64,000 nucleotides of DNA from Domibacillus sp. PGB-M46 (GTDB lineage Bacteria; Bacillota; Bacilli; Bacillales; Domibacillaceae). This document shows positions 27,759 through 38,535 of this stretch, in pieces. Under the pieces are notes generated by a model that worked only from the letters and a program-made list of their open reading frames with translations, made no database searches and was not told where the DNA came from. The translations under genes and the position numbers were made by a program. The stretch lies in the NCBI RefSeq assembly GCF_022668875.1, contig NZ_JAKGCR010000004.1, positions 186,001 to 250,000 of the forward strand. Direction: 5' to 3'. Numbering within the stretch: position 1 is the stretch's first letter; the number at the start of each line of letters is the position of its first letter.

Positions 27759-28676
27759 TTAGCTAGGTTTTCTGCCAATATTCATAAGAGGACTACAGGA
27801 AGTAGCACGTTTGCTTAATGCTTCGTCTGTCAGCGATTCTAAATATCTTTGAGTAGTGACAATACTGGAATGACCTAAAAGGCGTGACAACGAATATATG
27901 TCGATACCGTTCATCAAGCACGTTAATGCAAAGTAGTGCCGAAACGTATGTGGTGAAACTCTTTTGCCTTTTACTCCCGCCCTTTTTCCTGCTTTCTTGA
28001 CTATTTTGTCTAGTGAAACGTGGGAAAGCTTTTGCCCCTGATAAGACAAAAAATAAGCGTCCTCCTTCAGTATTCTATTCCTTACAAAATTATTTCTTAT
28101 TCTCTCGTACTTAATTAGCACCTTCTTCAATGCAGGACTTATGTAGGCTATTCGTTCCTTATTACCTTTACCGTTAACAAGAATCGAGTTCTCTCCCACG
28201 TTCTCATAGGTCAGAGAACGTATTTCAACCGCCCTAAGCCCACAATCAGCCAGCATGGCTATAATCGCCTTATTACGGGCTTCATGATAGCTTTTATAGC
28301 TAAATGCCTCTATCATCTTATAAATGTCTTGTGCTTCAAAACCGGTCATTCTCCTTTTCGGCACCTTTGGTATCTCAACCTTCTTCATTAAGTTCTCCTG
28401 CCAGTACCCTTCACCCACGCACCAGTTAAAAAACGCCGCAACCATTCTGTACATAGAAACCACACTTTGCGGCTTCAGTCCCGATTGCTGCTTAAAACGG
28501 ATATATGACCGTAAGTCCTCTAGGTGAATACTTTCAAATTTAGTGATGCCACGCTTTTCAGCTAAGTATAATCGGACGTTTTTTAATTCCTGTCTTTTAT
28601 TAATCATCGTCTTTTCTGTAAAACCTTTTGCCAGACAGTGATAGATGTACTCGTCCATAACATCTTTTAAATCCAC
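27759..28676 (-). CDS. int: Tyrosine recombinase, integrase of the element
   Basis: 305 residues from the GTG at 28676 (AAAGGTGG at 9 nt; the longer frame to 28706 overlaps the ribosome binding site). N-terminal SAM-like core-binding domain (residues 1-85), then the catalytic domain with all residues: Arg in DCGLRAVEIRSL, Lys in GKGNKER, HTFRHYFA, LLGHSS and the nucleophile Tyr in TTQRYLES. It stands 176 bp from the right attachment repeat and faces inward, as integrases of gene-end integrated elements do. The relic pieces at 15356-15640 and 17575-17831 are a homologous older copy. Confidence 0.93.
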   Translation of the reverse strand: MDLKDVMDEYIYHCLAKGFTEKTMINKRQELKNVRLYLAEKRGITKFESIHLEDLRSYIRFKQQSGLKPQSVVSMYRMVAAFFNWCVGEGYWQENLMKKVEIPKVPKRRMTGFEAQDIYKMIEAFSYKSYHEARNKAIIAMLADCGLRAVEIRSLTYENVGENSILVNGKGNKERIAYISPALKKVLIKYERIRNNFVRNRILKEDAYFLSYQGQKLSHVSLDKIVKKAGKRAGVKGKRVSPHTFRHYFALTCLMNGIDIYSLSRLLGHSSIVTTQRYLESLTDEALSKRATSCSPLMNIGRKPS

Positions 28677-28851
28677 ACAAAAAAACCACCTTTCCATGTT
28701 AATCAATTAACAAGTAAAGATGGTTATCGTTATTTAAAAGAAAAATTAACCTAAGCAAAGCTAAAATAGTGATAAAGGATTAACCTTATCAACAATTTAA
28801 ACAAATGAACACCGGATTAAACTGGCTTAAAAGCCGTCCAAACCCTTGATA

Positions 28852-29046
28852 TAGAAGCGTTTTACTTCTTCTCCATCTTGTTCATTTGTGCCATCATTTG
28901 GTTGATTTTCTTTTGTGATGGTTTCATACCCATTTGCATCATCATCATACGCAGCATTTGTTCGTTAATCGGTGGATTTTTCTTTAAGTAATCCATCATG
29001 TAACGGCGTGCGATGAAAAATCCGAGGGCTACACCAGCAGCAAGCG
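28852..29046. repeat. Attachment-site repeat, right copy (3' end of yneF)
   Basis: 195 bp identical to 18004-18198, with weaker similarity 45 bp further left. It contains the last 60 codons of yneF plus about 10 bp downstream. Right of 29046 the two copies diverge completely: here into the yneF 5' part, there into element DNA. Confidence 0.93.
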
Positions 29047-29077
29047 CCAGGACAGCCGTAAGCACATACCCAAACAT
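28862..29077 (-). CDS. yneF: YneF, UPF0154 membrane protein
   Basis: 71 residues: one N-terminal helix ([22 protein letters not shown]) and a cytoplasmic tail rich in Met, Gln and Lys ([29 protein letters not shown]). GGAGG precedes the ATG. The family is conserved in Bacilli, with no defined function. Its 3' end is the integration target: the copy of the last 60 codons now in place came with the element or was restored by integration, and the protein sequence is unaffected. Confidence 0.92.
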   Translation of the reverse strand: MFGYVLTAVLALAAGVALGFFIARRYMMDYLKKNPPINEQMLRMMMMQMGMKPSQKKINQMMAQMNKMEKK

Positions 29078-29170
29078 AAACGTGTTCCTCCTTCAAGTTA
29101 TCTATTCAAAGTGTACTAAACCAGCGCCCATTATACAACTAGAGGCTGTAAATTTTTGCAGAACCGTGAC

Positions 29171-29208
29171 AAAAAAAGTCCGGAACCGAGGTTCCGGACA
29201 GCTTTTTT
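29171..29208 (-). terminator. tkt terminator
   Basis: GTCCGGAACC pairs with GGTTCCGGAC across three bases, with T-rich flanks on both sides, directly after the tkt stop codon. Confidence 0.9.
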
Positions 29209-29210
29209 AT

Positions 29211-31214
29211 TTATTTTTCTAAAAGAGCTTTTACGCGGGCCACAACGTTTTCCACTGTAAAGCCGAATTCTTTCATTACAAGATCACCAGGTCCAGAAGC
29301 GCCAAATTGATCGATTGCCAAAATGTCTCCTTCATCGCCTGTGTATTTGTGCCAGCCAAATGAAGAACCAACTTCAACAGCAAGACGTTTTTTCACTGAT
29401 TTTGGAATAACGGATTCTTTGTACGCAGCATCCTGCTGTTCAAAGCGGTCAAATGACGGCATGCTGACAACGTTCGCGTGAATACCTTCACCTTGAAGGA
29501 CTTTTTGTGCTTCTACAGCAAGACCGACTTCTGAGCCAGTTGCCAAAAGAAGGACGTCTGGTGTTTTTTCCGCTTTTACAACCGTATAAGCACCTTTTTG
29601 GACACCTTCATGCGCCTGCTCTTTTGACCCCGGAAGAACCGGAAGATTTTGGCGGGTCAACACAAGAGCTGTTGGTGTTGATTTGCTTTGAAGCGCCACT
29701 TTCCAGGCTGCTGCTGTTTCATTTCCGTCTGCCGGACGAATCACAGACAGGTTTGGCATGCTGCGGAATGAAGAAAGATGTTCGACCGGCTCATGTGTAG
29801 GACCGTCTTCACCCACTGCGATACTGTCATGTGTAAATACGTATGTGACAGGAAGACCCATCAGCGCTGCCAGACGAATGGCTGGACGCAGGTAGTCAGA
29901 GAACACGAAGAATGTTCCGCCAAACACTTGCAGACCGCCGTGAAGAGCCATTCCGTTCATCGCAGCACCCATCGCAAATTCACGGACACCAAACCAGATG
30001 TTGCGGCCTTCATAGCTGCCAGGCAAAAAGTCCGCTGTGTTTTTGATCGTTGTTTTGTTTGATCCAGCCAAGTCGGCAGAACCACCGATAAATGTTGGCA
30101 CAGCTTTTGCAATCGCATTTAACGCTTCACCAGATGTGTTACGCGTTGCGTTTGATGTTCCTTCTTCATAAACAGGAAGAGCATCTTCCCAGCCTTCTGG
30201 CAGCTCGCCATTGATCGCTTTTTCAAGCTGTGCTGCCAATTCGGGATAACTTTCTTTATACGAAGCAAATAATTTGTCCCACTCACCTTGCGCATGGGCA
30301 CCACGCTGAACCGCTTCCTGTTCAAAACGCTCTTTTACTTCTTCAGGAACATAGAAGTCTTCCTCAAATGTCCACTTGTAGTATTCTTTCGTCAGCTTCA
30401 TTTCATCTTCACCAAGCGGTGCACCGTGAGAAGCTGATTTACCGGATTTGTTTGGAGAACCGTAGCCGATCACTGTTTTTACTTCAATGATGGTTGGTGC
30501 GTCCTCATTCTGTTTCGCTGATTCAAGCGCTTTTGTAACAGCTTCAAGATCATTGCCGTCCTCAACGCGAATGTAGTTCCAGCCGTATGCTTTAAAGCGG
30601 CCTTCCACACTTTCAGAGAATGACTTATCAAGGTCTCCATCCAGTGAAATATCATTCGAATCGTAAAGAACAACAAGACGGCTTAATTTCAAGTGCGCCG
30701 CAAGTGATGCTGCTTCTGATGCTACACCTTCCATTAAGTCACCATCACCACATAGCGCATATGTATGGTGGCCAATCACTTCATGTCCCTCTTTGTTGTA
30801 CACAGATGCCAGGTGGCGTTCAGCCATTGCCATACCTACTGCCATCGCAATACCCTGTCCAAGCGGCCCAGTTGTCGCTTCTACGCCAGGTGTATGTTTG
30901 TATTCAGGGTGTCCTGGAGTTTTACTTCCCCATTGACGGAAATTTTTGATTTCATCAAGCGAAAGACCGTAGCCAGCAAGATGAAGCAAGCTGTATAACA
31001 ACATGGAACCGTGACCTGCTGAAAGTACGAATCGATCCCGGTTGAACCATTCTGGATTTTTCGGATTGTGATTCATTACTTTTGTCCAAAGCGCGTACGC
31101 CATTGGCGCTGCACCCATTGGCAAACCCGGGTGGCCGGAATTTGCTTTTTCAATTGCGTCGATTGACAGCGTACGGATTGTTGTGACCGCAAGCTGATCT
31201 GTCTTATCAAACAT
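29211..31214 (-). CDS. tkt: Transketolase
   Basis: 667 residues, the same length as B. subtilis Tkt. It moves two-carbon units between sugar phosphates in the pentose phosphate pathway, using thiamine diphosphate. Visible motifs: [30 protein letters not shown], the TPP-binding [14 protein letters not shown] with [10 protein letters not shown], and the pyrimidine domain [19 protein letters not shown] with [16 protein letters not shown]. The ATG at 31214 is chosen since AAAGG lies 9 nt before; the longer frame has no support. It follows ynzC as in B. subtilis. sirA (yneE), which lies between tkt and yneF there, is absent. Confidence 0.96.
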   Translation of the reverse strand: MFDKTDQLAVTTIRTLSIDAIEKANSGHPGLPMGAAPMAYALWTKVMNHNPKNPEWFNRDRFVLSAGHGSMLLYSLLHLAGYGLSLDEIKNFRQWGSKTPGHPEYKHTPGVEATTGPLGQGIAMAVGMAMAERHLASVYNKEGHEVIGHHTYALCGDGDLMEGVASEAASLAAHLKLSRLVVLYDSNDISLDGDLDKSFSESVEGRFKAYGWNYIRVEDGNDLEAVTKALESAKQNEDAPTIIEVKTVIGYGSPNKSGKSASHGAPLGEDEMKLTKEYYKWTFEEDFYVPEEVKERFEQEAVQRGAHAQGEWDKLFASYKESYPELAAQLEKAINGELPEGWEDALPVYEEGTSNATRNTSGEALNAIAKAVPTFIGGSADLAGSNKTTIKNTADFLPGSYEGRNIWFGVREFAMGAAMNGMALHGGLQVFGGTFFVFSDYLRPAIRLAALMGLPVTYVFTHDSIAVGEDGPTHEPVEHLSSFRSMPNLSVIRPADGNETAAAWKVALQSKSTPTALVLTRQNLPVLPGSKEQAHEGVQKGAYTVVKAEKTPDVLLLATGSEVGLAVEAQKVLQGEGIHANVVSMPSFDRFEQQDAAYKESVIPKSVKKRLAVEVGSSFGWHKYTGDEGDILAIDQFGASGPGDLVMKEFGFTVENVVARVKALLEK

Positions 31215-31333
31215 CAGATTCATCCTTTCAAAAGGGGATTTACCCTTATATATTAAATGTCTTTGGCACAATATACAACAAAAATACAGAACAATGTGAA
31301 AAAAGAGACAGCTCTCACCGTCTCTTTTTTCCA

Positions 31334-31567
31334 TTAATTCATTTTTCTGCGCTTTTGAATATCTCGCACTTTTTTCGGTGTTACTTCATTGCCGTTTGGA
31401 TCAAATACCCGGACGTGTTCGACTGTGTCCCGCATTGACGTACGGAAAACACGTAAATATTCCTGCCGAAGCGCAGTTTGTTCCTGCAGCTCTTCGTCTG
31501 TCAGGGCCGTTCTTTTTGCTTTTTGGGCCAGTTCATTTATGCGTGCAATCTTGTCAGATGATAACAT
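31334..31567 (-). CDS. ynzC: YnzC, UPF0291/DUF896 protein
   Basis: 77 residues with the family pattern [32 protein letters not shown] and [19 protein letters not shown]. The family forms a helical hairpin; B. subtilis YnzC is SOS-linked through its position behind yneA-yneB. AAGGAG precedes the ATG. Same order as in B. subtilis. Confidence 0.93.
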   Translation of the reverse strand: MLSSDKIARINELAQKAKRTALTDEELQEQTALRQEYLRVFRTSMRDTVEHVRVFDPNGNEVTPKKVRDIQKRRKMN

Positions 31568-31641
31568 CGTTTCCCGCTCCTTTCCGATACTTCCAATACC
31601 GTTATCGTACAGAAATGCACAAGGGTTGACAAGAAAAAAGC

Positions 31642-32615
<974 letters not shown>

Positions 32616-32632
32616 TAAGAACACCCTTTCCT

Positions 32633-32709
32633 CGAATACTCGTTCGTGATATAATCCATTCTAAGGCGAACGATTGTTTCAGTCAAGCGATAATTCGAAC
32701 TTACGTTTG
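32633..32709. promoter_or_regulatory. Three DinR/LexA boxes in the yneA-lexA intergenic region
   Basis: CGAATACTCGTTCG at 32633-32646, CGAACGATTGTTTC at 32667-32680 and CGAACTTACGTTTG at 32696-32709 match the Bacillus consensus CGAAC-N4-GTTCG with one or two changes each. They control yneA-yneB-ynzC to the left and lexA to the right, as in B. subtilis. Confidence 0.9.
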
Positions 32710-32768
32710 TGAAAATTTAGAACACATGTTATACTATACGTAAATATTTCCTAAGTGAGGTGCAAACA

Positions 32769-33386
32769 TTGACTAAGTTATCAAAACGCCAGCAGGATAT
32801 TCTCGATTTCATTAAAGATGAGGTTCGTCAAAAGGGCTATCCGCCATCTGTTCGTGAAATTGGAGAAGCTGTTGGACTCGCATCAAGTTCAACGGTCCAC
32901 GGACACCTTGCCCGCCTTGAAGCAAAAAATTATATTCGGCGGGACCCGACAAAGCCTCGTGCAATCGAGATTTTAGATACAGACAGCTCAGTGCCTAAAC
33001 AGCACCCCGTTAATGTACCGGTTGTCGGAAAAGTAACGGCTGGCCTTCCTATCACAGCGATCGAAAATGTAGAAGAGTACTTCCCTCTTCCGGAACGTCT
33101 TGCTCCACCGGATGAGCAGGTATTTATGCTGGAAATCGTAGGTGAAAGTATGCGTGAAGCTGGGATTTTAGACGGCGACTATGTAGTGGTTAGACAGCAG
33201 CAAACGGCGAAAAATGGTGATATTGTTGTGGCTATGACTGAAGACGACGAAGCAACAGTGAAGCGTTTTTACAAAGAAGCTGACCATATTCGCCTGCAGC
33301 CGGAAAACTCTTCAATGGAGCCTATTTTACTGCCGAATGTGACCGTTCTAGGAAAAGTCATTGGTGTATATCGCCAAGTTCATTAA
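32769..33386 (+). CDS. lexA: LexA (DinR) SOS repressor
   Basis: 205 residues, as in B. subtilis. The N-terminal winged helix reads [38 protein letters not shown] and [21 protein letters not shown]. The cleavage site is Ala-Gly in KVTAGLP, and the catalytic pair is Ser in GESMRE and Lys in TVKRFY. RecA filaments on damaged DNA trigger self-cleavage. The start TTG at 32769 follows GAGG at 8 nt; the GTG at 32760 overlaps that site. Divergent from yneA. Confidence 0.96.
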   Translation: MTKLSKRQQDILDFIKDEVRQKGYPPSVREIGEAVGLASSSTVHGHLARLEAKNYIRRDPTKPRAIEILDTDSSVPKQHPVNVPVVGKVTAGLPITAIENVEEYFPLPERLAPPDEQVFMLEIVGESMREAGILDGDYVVVRQQQTAKNGDIVVAMTEDDEATVKRFYKEADHIRLQPENSSMEPILLPNVTVLGKVIGVYRQVH

Positions 33387-33422
33387 GCTTGTTCATCCTA
33401 TGTAACAAAAGTGCGCGGCATG

Positions 33423-33493
33423 AAAAAATCCCCTAAAAAAATTTTAGGGGATTTTTTGGTATATAAAAACACCCTGTTCGAAAACAGGGTGTT
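33423..33493. terminator. Two hairpins downstream of lexA
   Basis: AAAATCCCCTAAAA pairs with TTTTAGGGGATTTT (33423-33457), a classic bidirectional terminator. A second perfect stem AAACACCCTGTT/AACAGGGTGTTT follows at 33467-33493. The second may serve the convergent diguanylate cyclase gene. Confidence 0.9.
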
Positions 33494-33591
33494 TCTCGAA
33501 AATTTGCGGCGTTCAAGCCATGCTCCACAACATGCTCCTATAAAGGAATGCTTGATCGTCTTACGCAAACGAGCTCATCGCATAAACTATA

Positions 33592-34845
33592 TTACACGCT
33601 ACTGTGTAATATGTCAACTTTATTTTTATTTACGGCCACTTGATTCCGCCCATTTTCTTTTGCCTGATACAGTGCATCATCTGCCAGAGCCAGCAGGCCG
33701 TCTATCCCTTCCTCAACAAGCCCTGTTTGAATGCCCACACTGATCGATACATAATCGGCAGCTGTTGAACGAGCATGCTCGATTTGCGGTTCCCGAACCT
33801 TTTGGCAAATCGTATTGCCCAGCTCTCTCACCCATTCTTCTGTTTGATCAAACAACACAACGATAAATTATTCGCCGCCATAGCGTGCTGCAAAGCCAGC
33901 GTGAGAAGGAATATGCTGATGAATAGTTTGGGCAGTGGACCGGATCACGACATCCCCTCTCATATGGCCATAAAAATCATTGTATTGCTTAAAGCAGTCA
34001 ATATCAATCATCATAAAAGCAACAGGGCGCGTCCCGGCTGAACGTTTTATTTCTTCTGTTAAACGGTCCCTGAAGCCTCTGCGATTTGGAATGCCTGTCA
34101 GTTCATCTGTCAGCATAAGCGCCTGCAGCTGTTTATTGGCTTTTTCAAGCTGAACATTCATCTCGATATTTTTTTGGATTTGCTCTTCTAAATCTTTATT
34201 TGCGTTATGCAGCAGCCAGTTTTGATAAAAATCCTTATAGTAATGGGCATAAAGCATTCGTGAAGTAAGCCAGCAAAAAAATAAAAAGACCGTTAAATTA
34301 ATATAATGGCCGGCTATAACATCGGCAGATGACTGAAAAAAAGGCAGGCCGCCATATACAACCAAAACAGGCAGGCTGTAGATCCAAAGCATCGTCCGAT
34401 TTGTGGCATGAAATAAAATCGACACACACATAACATTCACGGCAAATGCCATCACATGGCCGTAATGCCGCTGGTCTTCAAGTGTCACAACGCCTCCCCA
34501 TGTAAGAAAAAGAACAACGACAGCCAGCAGCCCTTTTCGGTACCAGCGAGTGTGGATCGAATCGGCACTGCCACCTTTTTCAAAGAACCGGACCATGGTT
34601 AAGTGAGCGATGCTTAAACCGGTCAGCACAAAATACATGGTTAAATAAAAGTCAAATGAAAGAATGTCTCTTCCTTCTGACACAGCAGTTGAAAGATTGA
34701 AAACAATCAAAAGCATTTCGAAAAAAAGGACCAGTTTGGCGAACAGCTTTGTCCGCTGCATGTTTTCTTTAAACAGTTTATGTTCCAGCTTTTTTTTCTC
34801 TTCCGCGGGCAGTCCTGCAGGAAGACGCAATAATGTCATATGCAT
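33592..34845 (-). pseudogene. Membrane GGDEF protein interrupted by a stop inside GGEEF
   Basis: One frame codes an N-terminal membrane region (about six helices, residues 20-195), a coiled-coil linker (LEEQIQKNIEMNVQLEKANK) and a GGDEF domain (LTDELTGIPNRRGFRDRL, FMMIDIDCFKQYNDFYGH). At the active site it reads ARYGGE, then TAA (33859-33861), then FIVVLFDQTEE to the normal end ALYQAKENGRNQVAV. GAA to TAA at the second Glu of GGEEF is the simplest cause. As it stands, synthesis of cyclic di-GMP is impossible unless the stop is read through. Everything else looks intact, so the change is recent or a sequencing error. Confidence 0.85.
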
Positions 34846-35004
34846 TCTCTTTTCTTTATATCGTTCTTTTTTCCTATTCCCAATGATATTCATTGTACAA
34901 AATTCTCTTTCATTTATCAAAATGAAAAAAGAGACAGGCTTGTTTTTGCAAAATGCCTTTTCTTCTCTTATTGTTAAAGCAGCAATGAAAAGGAGCTGAA
35001 GAGA

Positions 35005-35766
35005 ATGAATAAAACAGCTTTGATCACAGGTGCCTCAGGCAGCCTTGGGCTGGAATTTGCCAAAATATTTGCGGAGGCCGAATACAACCTTGTTCTTGTA
35101 GCCCGCAGCCGGGAAAAGCTGGAGGCCTTCGCCGATGCTTACTCAGATACAGAAATGAAATTGATCGTAAAAGATCTTAGCCGGCCGGGAGCCGCCAAGG
35201 AAGCAGCAGACGAAGTGCATCGATCCGGCATTCATATTGATGTACTTATTAATAACGCTGGGTTTGGCCTGTTTGGCCCTTTTGACGAGCTCAGTTTAGA
35301 AAAGCAAACAGAAATGATGCAGCTGAACGTGATTTCACTTACTGAACTTACCCACTGTTTCCTGCCGGGCATGCGCGAACGAAATTCCGGCCGCATTTTA
35401 AATGTAGCCAGCACAGCGGCATTTCAGCCTGGCCCGCTGATGGCCGTTTATTTTGCAACAAAAGCATTTGTTTTGTCTTTTTCAGAAGCACTCGCCGAGG
35501 AATTAAGCGCCACCAATATTACGGTAACCGCGCTTTGTCCAGGCCCGACAAAAACAAACTTCGGGACAGTGGCAAGCGTGGAAAAAACGAAGATGTTCAG
35601 CCATCCTATGTTAGCTGCACAGGTGGCCAGAGAAGGTGTGGAGGGTCTTTTGAAAAATAAACGAGTAGTCATTACAGGGAGCAAAAACAAAGCCGGCGCT
35701 TTTGCAGCCAAGTTTCTGCCGCGGAGTACCACTGCCAAAGTGGCCAAGTCTATTACACAAGGATAA
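35005..35766 (+). CDS. Short-chain dehydrogenase/reductase, YqjQ-like
   Basis: 253 residues. NAD(P)-binding TGASGSLGLEFAKIF at 7-21, NNAGFG at about 86, catalytic Ser in NVASTAAFQPG, and the YxxxK motif in VYFATKAFV. The family reduces keto or acyl substrates; resemblance to B. subtilis YqjQ is suggestive. GGAG lies before the ATG. It is the only gene of its unit and converges on the ABC-2 genes with a shared hairpin. Confidence 0.85.
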   Translation: MNKTALITGASGSLGLEFAKIFAEAEYNLVLVARSREKLEAFADAYSDTEMKLIVKDLSRPGAAKEAADEVHRSGIHIDVLINNAGFGLFGPFDELSLEKQTEMMQLNVISLTELTHCFLPGMRERNSGRILNVASTAAFQPGPLMAVYFATKAFVLSFSEALAEELSATNITVTALCPGPTKTNFGTVASVEKTKMFSHPMLAAQVAREGVEGLLKNKRVVITGSKNKAGAFAAKFLPRSTTAKVAKSITQG

Positions 35767-35775
35767 AAGCATAAA

Positions 35776-35811
35776 GAAAACGCCAGCCCGATAACGGCTG
35801 GCGTTTTTTAG
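35776..35811. terminator. Bidirectional terminator
   Basis: AAAACGCCAGCC pairs with GGCTGGCGTTTT, with T6 after. It separates the SDR gene and the ABC-2 operon. Confidence 0.85.
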
Positions 35812-36593
35812 TTTCCGGCTCCCCGGTATTTTGTCACTCCAACATTCCACATAAAAATAGAAAACAGAAAGAACACAAGGCCGATAACCGGTGTTAAGAA
35901 TGCATACGTATACCATTCTTCCCGCCCTAAAAAATAAGCGGCCGGGTATACACCTACAAATGCAAACGGCAAAATCCAGGTGAGAACGAACCGGATTATA
36001 TTGTTGTAAATATTGACCGGATAACGGCCGTAATTCCCGATATTGTACATCATCGGCATAATACTCGTCGGGCTGTCCGACCAAAAACTGATACTGGCAA
36101 TCAAAACAAAAATAGACGCATACACAAGCGTTCCGCCAAGTACAAGCAGGACCATCACAAAAGGATCGTACCAGGCAAATGACAAGTCAAGCCGGCTTCC
36201 CGCATAAATCATAACAGCGGTTCCCGTGATGACGCCAAACAGCGATTCAAGCTCCATCCGCTCAAGCACGATTTGAAAAAGACTGTGAATCGGGCGGGTT
36301 AAAATACGATCCATTTCTCCTTTTACGATATATCGATCATTAAAATCCCAAATATTAAAGAAAGCACCGAATATGGCAAAAGGCACAAGGAAAAAGCCGT
36401 AAATAAAAATAATTTCATCCCGGCTCCAGCCGCTGATCATCGTTGTATGGCCGAAAACAAGCAAAATAAAAATAAAATTAACTGCCTGGGACATTAAATC
36501 TGATCCAATTTCGACAATCATATCTGTCCGGTAGGTAAGCCGCGTTTTCATGTATTGGGCGGCATATTGAAAAAAGAGCCCTATATATTTCAT
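35808..36593 (-). CDS. ABC-2 type (DUF990) exporter permease, second subunit
   Basis: 261 residues with about six membrane helices. The segments GWSRDEIIFIYGFFL, YIVKGEMDRILTRPIHSLFQIVLER and LPFAFVGVYPAAYFLG mark the ABC2_membrane_6/DUF990 family. Starts 4 nt after the previous gene. With its partner and the ATPase it should form an exporter; the cargo is unknown. Confidence 0.85.
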   Translation of the reverse strand: MKYIGLFFQYAAQYMKTRLTYRTDMIVEIGSDLMSQAVNFIFILLVFGHTTMISGWSRDEIIFIYGFFLVPFAIFGAFFNIWDFNDRYIVKGEMDRILTRPIHSLFQIVLERMELESLFGVITGTAVMIYAGSRLDLSFAWYDPFVMVLLVLGGTLVYASIFVLIASISFWSDSPTSIMPMMYNIGNYGRYPVNIYNNIIRFVLTWILPFAFVGVYPAAYFLGREEWYTYAFLTPVIGLVFFLFSIFMWNVGVTKYRGAGN

Positions 36594-36596
36594 TCT

Positions 36597-37388
36597 TTAT
36601 CCCCCCTGTACAACAAGCTGTTTTCTGGCGATCAGCCAAATCATTTGGATAGGGAGAATTAAAATAAGCACCCAGATAATCTGAAAAAGAACGGCATGAA
36701 TAATTTGGGGCTGCGTAAAGCTTTCTGTAAAAATCATGCTCGGCACATAACTGATCCCTTGAAACGGCAAATAATTCATCACCTGCTGAGCCCAGGCCGG
36801 AAAAAAGCTGATGGGCAGCAGCAGGCCGGAAAACAAGTCAATTACCACGCGTTTTGCCCGAATAAGCCCGGTATTGTTATAAAAGAAAAATGTTAAAATA
36901 CCGGTGAGCAGATTGATTTGCATGTTAATCAAAAAGCTGAAGACGAGCGAAACGGCAAAAAGCAGCCATGTTGCCGGGTTGGCGGAAAAGGCAATCGGAA
37001 AAATAAGCGAGACAATGATCATGCCCGGCAATGAAAAAAATGACAGGCGAAAAATTCCTTCTCCAAGTCCCTGCATCGTTTTCATCAGCAGGTAGTTGTA
37101 GGGACGTATAAGCTCGACCGCTACTTTTCCTTCTTTAATTTCCTGTGCAATTTCCCGGTCGATATTGTTAAAATAAAACGCCCGCGCCATCCAGGCAATG
37201 GCTACATAAGACGTCATCTGCAACGCACTCATGCCTTCAATCGACCCTTTTTCACCGTAAATGGCGTTCCAAAGAAAGTAATACGCGCCAATATTAATGC
37301 TGTAAATCAAAATGCCGCTGTAATAATTCGTCCGGTATGCCAGCATCATTAAAAAGCGAATCCGGATCATTTCGATGTATTTACCCAT
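36597..37388 (-). CDS. ABC-2 type (DUF990) exporter permease, first subunit
   Basis: 263 residues, six helices, with the family features REIAQEIKEGKVAVELIRPYN and a C-terminal LPFQGISYVPSMIF. Its start overlaps the end of the ATPase gene by 8 bp, so translation is coupled. The two permeases are distant paralogues and probably form a heterodimer. Confidence 0.85.
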   Translation of the reverse strand: MGKYIEMIRIRFLMMLAYRTNYYSGILIYSINIGAYYFLWNAIYGEKGSIEGMSALQMTSYVAIAWMARAFYFNNIDREIAQEIKEGKVAVELIRPYNYLLMKTMQGLGEGIFRLSFFSLPGMIIVSLIFPIAFSANPATWLLFAVSLVFSFLINMQINLLTGILTFFFYNNTGLIRAKRVVIDLFSGLLLPISFFPAWAQQVMNYLPFQGISYVPSMIFTESFTQPQIIHAVLFQIIWVLILILPIQMIWLIARKQLVVQGG

Positions 37389-38397
37389 TTGTCACGCCTT
37401 CTTCATAAATATTGCGAATAATATCTTCAATCGAAATCTCGTGCACTTTTAAATCAGTAATTTTATGGGCAGCCGCCACGCGGCCGATCACTTCGGAAAT
37501 CACATGCTCTTCATTGAGTACATTGGCAATCCAGACATTTTGACGGTCTCCCGGTGTCCATGCGCCGTCCAGTTCAGCCAAAAGCGGCTGAAGTTCTTCT
37601 TTTGTAACACCCGCATTGGCAAACTGAAATTCAATTTGCTTGCCTTCTCCCCAGTTAGAACGCAGGCTTTCAAGCTGGCCATCGTAAATGATTTTGCCTT
37701 CATCAAGCATGACAACCCGCTCACACAGTGCTTCAATATCACTTAAATCATGTGTAGTCAGCAGCACGGTTGTGTTGTATGTGGCATTCATCTCCTTTAA
37801 AAATTCGCGAATCTTTAGTTTCACCAATACATCAAGCCCAATTGTCGGCTCGTCCAAAAACAACAGCGGCGGGTTATGCAGAAGTGCTGCCGCCAGCTCA
37901 CACCGCATTCGCTGGCCAAGTGACAGCTTGCGGACCGGCTTGTCTAAAAGCGGGCCGATATCAAGAGATTCGATTACATGACCCATATGCTTCTTATATA
38001 CATCGTCCGGCACATTGTATACTTTTTTCAGCAGGCGGAACGATTCCTGCACAGCAATATCCCACCAAAGCTGTGAGCGCTGGCCGAAAACAACACCAAT
38101 CGAACGAACAAATTGTTCCCGCTCTTTATGCGGGTCCATTCCGTTCACGCGGACAATGCCGGATGTCGGTGTTAAAATGCCAGTCAGCATTTTGATGCTT
38201 GTTGATTTTCCAGCCCCATTTTCACCGATATAGCCGACCATTTCCCCCCGTTTTACGGTAAAGGAAATATCGTTTACAGCCGGAACCACTTTATACTGGC
38301 GCGTGAATAAATCACGAAAAGCTCCTTTTAATCCGGAGCGGCTCGAATGCGATTTAAACTCTTTGCGCAAATCTTTTACTTCAATCATATTTTCCAC
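37381..38397 (-). CDS. ABC transporter ATPase of the DUF990 exporter
   Basis: 338 residues. Walker A GENGAGKST at about 59, Q loop VFGQRSQLWWD, signature LSLGQRMRCELAAALLH, Walker B LLFLDEPTIGLD and switch His in TTHDLSD. About 100 extra C-terminal residues beyond the ATPase core. First gene of the operon. Typical of the ABC-2 exporter class with the NodI-like ATPase; no substrate clue in the neighbourhood. Confidence 0.9.
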   Translation of the reverse strand: MENMIEVKDLRKEFKSHSSRSGLKGAFRDLFTRQYKVVPAVNDISFTVKRGEMVGYIGENGAGKSTSIKMLTGILTPTSGIVRVNGMDPHKEREQFVRSIGVVFGQRSQLWWDIAVQESFRLLKKVYNVPDDVYKKHMGHVIESLDIGPLLDKPVRKLSLGQRMRCELAAALLHNPPLLFLDEPTIGLDVLVKLKIREFLKEMNATYNTTVLLTTHDLSDIEALCERVVMLDEGKIIYDGQLESLRSNWGEGKQIEFQFANAGVTKEELQPLLAELDGAWTPGDRQNVWIANVLNEEHVISEVIGRVAAAHKITDLKVHEISIEDIIRNIYEEGVTNG

Positions 38398-38495
38398 GAT
38401 ACACGTCTCCTCTTCTTTTACACCTTCAATAGTTTACCGGAGAGTACAGAGAGACACAAATAATTTTTCTTGAATACTAAAACGCTGCTTCCAAA

Positions 38496-38528
38496 CAAAA
38501 AAGCCATTTTCTCCATAGAAAATGGCAG
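38496..38528 (-). terminator. dsdA terminator
   Basis: GCCATTTTCT pairs with AGAAAATGGC, followed on the minus strand by a T run, close to the dsdA stop codon. Confidence 0.8.
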
Positions 38529-38535
38529 ATTGTCT

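Larger units (their letters stand above)
18199..29046. mobile_element. Integrative element inserted in the 3' end of yneF (10,848 bp)
   Basis: The element lies between two copies of a 195-bp repeat of the yneF 3' end. The right copy completes a full-length yneF, the usual outcome of site-specific integration into a gene 3' end. A tyrosine integrase stands next to the right repeat and transcribes away from it. Cargo: serine recombinase, A-free tract, interrupted nuclease, membrane and lipoprotein genes, coiled-coil operon, PIN protein. The interior is clearly more AT-rich than the flanks, except the GC-rich tract at 18.4-18.7 kb. No capsid, conjugation or obvious replication genes are seen. 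Exact crossover lies somewhere inside the repeat. Confidence 0.9.
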
